Source: Haliclystus octoradiatus
Lineage: Eukaryota; Cnidaria; Staurozoa; Stauromedusae; Haliclystidae
Assembly: GCA_916610825.1 (NCBI GenBank)
Contig: OU744451.1
Coordinates: 186,001 to 250,000 of the forward strand
Length of the DNA: 64,000 nucleotides
Reading direction: 5' to 3'
Shown here: positions 61,218 through 64,000 of the stretch, one piece after another
How the letters are laid out: the number at the start of each line of letters is the position of its first letter
How positions within the stretch are numbered: the first letter of the stretch is position 1
The notes under the pieces: generated by a model
Database searches by the model: none
What the model was told of the DNA's origin: nothing
What the model saw: only the letters and a program-made list of their open reading frames with translations
Made by a program: the position numbers and the translations under genes

Positions 61218-63052
61218 TTAACACTCGCGTGCTTGATTCACTCGCTGCTTTTTGTGATCAGTAATTGCCCGTTCTAATGATCCCTTTAAAGGGGCCTTAG
61301 GGAAGGTTTGCTGCATCTCACCTGGTGCAAGACTGTCACAATTGTTTGTTCCACGATTGGCGCTATATCCAGGTGGACATGATTTAAGACAATAACGCTG
61401 ATTGTTGTTCATTTTAACACTCCAATATCCAGGATGACATCGAAGGCACCATGATGTAACACAGCCACCTAGAAGAAGATACGATATAAACATTATTCAA
61501 ATAATGACGTCAGATATTTAGCATAATATTTCCATGCTTACTAGTCCGCGACCGTAATTTGTCCAAAAAGTAAGCACCCCTTTCTAAACAACGCGCATGG
61601 ATCATTGAATGCAAAAGCAGAAAGAAAGAGCTTCGTAATAATTAATCTTATTTTGGGTTGAGCACCATTTAGCGTAATTAATCATACTCATACGAGTTAG
61701 CTTGCATAGTTTTACATCACAAACTTGATGGCAGTTTACGGTAACGATAAAACATGTTTGAGTTTCACGTACTGTACTGATATTATTTTACTGTGAGTGA
61801 AAACATCTTGTACAAGCCATCCGTGTGCCTCCGTGCATCAAAATGTGTTTATTCGAGGGTAACCTTCTATCTATACACAAAAGCGATTTTATCTTGACTT
61901 AACTCTATACCTGTATCTGATCTCTTTCGACATGCTCTTGCACCAAACTCATCATTATATTCTTCATAACCAAGCATGCATCGATGCTCACAAATTGTTC
62001 GTCGTACAAAAATTGTAAATTGTTTTACAAAACCTTCACTACAGACGGCACAATATGTTCTGTTGAGTGTTCTTTCACAATTGGGTAAGCGAAATGATCC
62101 AACTGTAAAATAAAAATATAAAAATCGTAATAATAGATGTATTTTAAATATTGGTACTTTTTCGACCACATGATTTATTAACAATAAAACGGCAATTAAA
62201 TATGAAGCATGGTTCAACAGTTAATCAGCGTAGACATAAAAACTATCCCAGACAAAGCAAAACTTACGGTAATAAATTCTCTTTTGAATAACACGGGGGT
62301 TTGAGTACAAATTTGCTTTTTGTCTTTTCCATAATTTTAATGGTATTATTAAGCGACGCGTGTTGCAAAGATTTCCCTGTTTAATCCTTTTCCCCGCTGT
62401 TTCTCAAGGTATTTTAAGTCTAATCTGACCATAATCTGACTGATTCTTTGAGCTTTCAAGTTCTTGCCTCAGATTTTACTTTTATCTGAACGGTATTTTT
62501 ATTTTATTACAATGAGATCTGACTTATCAAATTGTGTTTGTTACATGTGTAAATCCTTTTTAAAATAATAAACTCACGCTAATTACAGGTATTAAAAGTC
62601 TATATCTCCATACCTGTAGTCTCAGCAATGGTCTGACTTGGGAATGTTGGTTCAACTGTAGACGGAGAGGATGTCGTCGTCGTTGGGTTGATTGTCGTCA
62701 CTGGAGATTGAGTCGTCGTCGGGGTTGTCTTTGGGTTCGTCTTTGGTGCCTGAGTAGCTTTTGGCCCTTCAGTCTTGGGTATTTTCTTTAGCCAGTTTGT
62801 TTGATAATCTACATTAAGATTTTTAAAAGGTCCATTCCTTCTTATATATGAATCAACAATGACTTTCAGACGACGACAAAAATCAGCTTGATCATTCTGT
62901 GGTACGCTTCCATCACCAAGGTTCAAATCATTCCCAAAACATTGGACAGTGAAATCTGTTACAACATTATAACTTTCACACTTCTCACCTTTATTATATG
63001 GCATAGAACATGCTAATTGTGCTGCACAACAGACTATTAATAAAGGAATCAT
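61218..63052 (-). CDS. Secreted protein with two R-spondin-like furin repeats
   Basis: Three minus-strand exons, 63052-62614, 62102-61911 and 61468-61218, join in phase 1 to give 293 residues. Residues 1-17 form a signal peptide (MIPLLIVCCAAQLACS). Residues about 18-90 are an unrecognised region with three or four cysteines, and about 93-145 are a Thr/Pro-rich mucin-like linker. Exon 2 then encodes one six-cysteine furin-like repeat (Cys155, 164, 167, 184, 188, 204; YCAVCSEGF and CMLGYEEY). Exon 3 encodes a second (Cys213, 218, 221, 237, 241, 254; CLRCHPGYW and CLKSCPPGYSANRGTNNC). Two adjacent Fu repeats, each on its own phase-1 exon, and a basic tail (HKKQR) are as in R-spondins, which bind LGR4-6 and ZNRF3/RNF43 to strengthen Wnt signalling. 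There is no thrombospondin type 1 domain and the N-terminal half is foreign to R-spondins. Another Fu-domain protein is possible. Confidence 0.75.
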
Positions 63053-64000
63053 TCTTACTATAAAATTATATAAAATTACTTTTTTCTCGACCTCTTTTTT
63101 CGCAGCTGTCCTCTATGAATGTCTGACGTTAACTGAATCATTCATCAACCGCAAGCGATCTTTTTATGGCCGCGGTAAAATTTCAGAAGCTATAGAACAT
63201 TTCAATGTTATCACTATTTAAATGATAGTAATTGACGTTTTTAATAGTACTAACTCACAATAAGATAACGACGTATCATTTCTAATTACGTAGCATGAGA
63301 AAAACAACGTATGAAGATTTTCATACATACATATAATCATGTAGAACCTGCTAGAACATATTGACCTCGATTTCAATGTGGTTTATGTCTGTCCTTCAAG
63401 TTTTATATTTTCTGTTGTTTTATGGATAAAAATTATCTTCCTAGTTTATAGTTTACATAACCCTTAGCCTAATTCGTGCTAACTACTAAGCTGTAATTTA
63501 ATTTGATACTAATGTAATTTTTCGAAAACATATAGCTTTGGATTTGAAATTTCTTTATGTAGCTTTTCTTAACCCATCGTTAATTTCTTTTGGAAAAATA
63601 ATAATAGTCCAAACTTCCAAATGTTCAACAATCTCAACCTGAGGGTTCTGAAAAGTATTTATGCAGAAAATGTCATAACTTTTCCAGTCCTGGAAGAACT
63701 CTTTTGAAATGTGCTTAATATAATCTTGATTCATGAGTTTGTATTCGCGAGTGACATTAATAAATTTTCCAAGTGAAATTCAAAAATATAAACGGATAGA
63801 AAAATGACGCCGGAAGGAAACCTACCTAAGGATCTCGAAGCTCTTCAGATGTAGAGAGAAAAAAATATTTCCAATGACGTCACCATTAGATTTTCCTGAG
63901 AATAAATTTTATTCCATGAATGAAGAGAGATTTTCCCTCCATTTATAGATTCCTCCTCTACGCGGCAGATCAACCATCTAAAGCAGGTAATCTTAAGGAT
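63053..64000. other. Upstream of the R-spondin-like gene
   Basis: Presumed promoter and 5' flank of the minus-strand gene ending at 63052. AT-rich, with no exon or clear core-promoter element seen. The window ends before any further gene. Confidence 0.4.

Overview
The window is animal genomic DNA: AT-rich, with short GT-AG exons separated by introns of 0.1 to 3.6 kb, and no bacterial-style operons. Six protein-coding genes can be assembled exon by exon, every junction keeping frame: a Brachyury (T) T-box factor (+, 783-7573), a STE24/ZMPSTE24 CAAX prenyl protease (+, 9005-14047), an intronless KTI12 (-, 14917-15741), the ribosome quality-control E3 ligase Listerin/LTN1 (+, 16021-42757), the Wnt deacylase NOTUM (-, 43756-51391) and a secreted protein with two furin-like repeats resembling R-spondin (-, 61218-63052). 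Brachyury, NOTUM and R-spondin-type repeats point to a bilaterian, most simply an invertebrate deuterostome. A tunicate would fit the compactness and the diverged T-box, but the sequence alone does not settle the phylum.

Layout: Brachyury and STE24 are co-oriented, 1.4 kb apart. STE24 and KTI12 converge. KTI12 and LTN1 are head to head with 279 bp between their start codons, so they probably share a bidirectional promoter. LTN1 (30 exons, about 1,786 codons) fills 27 kb and converges with NOTUM (11 exons, about 489 codons). Upstream of NOTUM, about 9.8 kb (51392-61217) has no recognisable exon and carries repeats. The R-spondin-like gene lies beyond it on the same strand.

Function: Brachyury is a developmental transcription factor. 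NOTUM removes the palmitoleate from Wnt, and R-spondin-type repeats usually raise Wnt receptor levels, so the right third holds two candidate secreted Wnt modulators side by side. STE24 (membrane proteolysis), KTI12 (tRNA wobble modification) and LTN1 (nascent-chain ubiquitination) are housekeeping genes.

Much of the non-coding sequence is small non-autonomous transposons whose ends can be read directly: two elements with matching termini and 8-bp target duplications (hAT-like), a 1.18-kb foldback element with TTAA duplications, TA-flanked mariner-like elements, tRNA-derived SINE-like elements and several minisatellites. Two tandem duplications span a 5' splice site (STE24 intron 7, LTN1 intron 22) and so multiply the donor. 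No CRISPR, rRNA or confident functional tRNA gene was seen.
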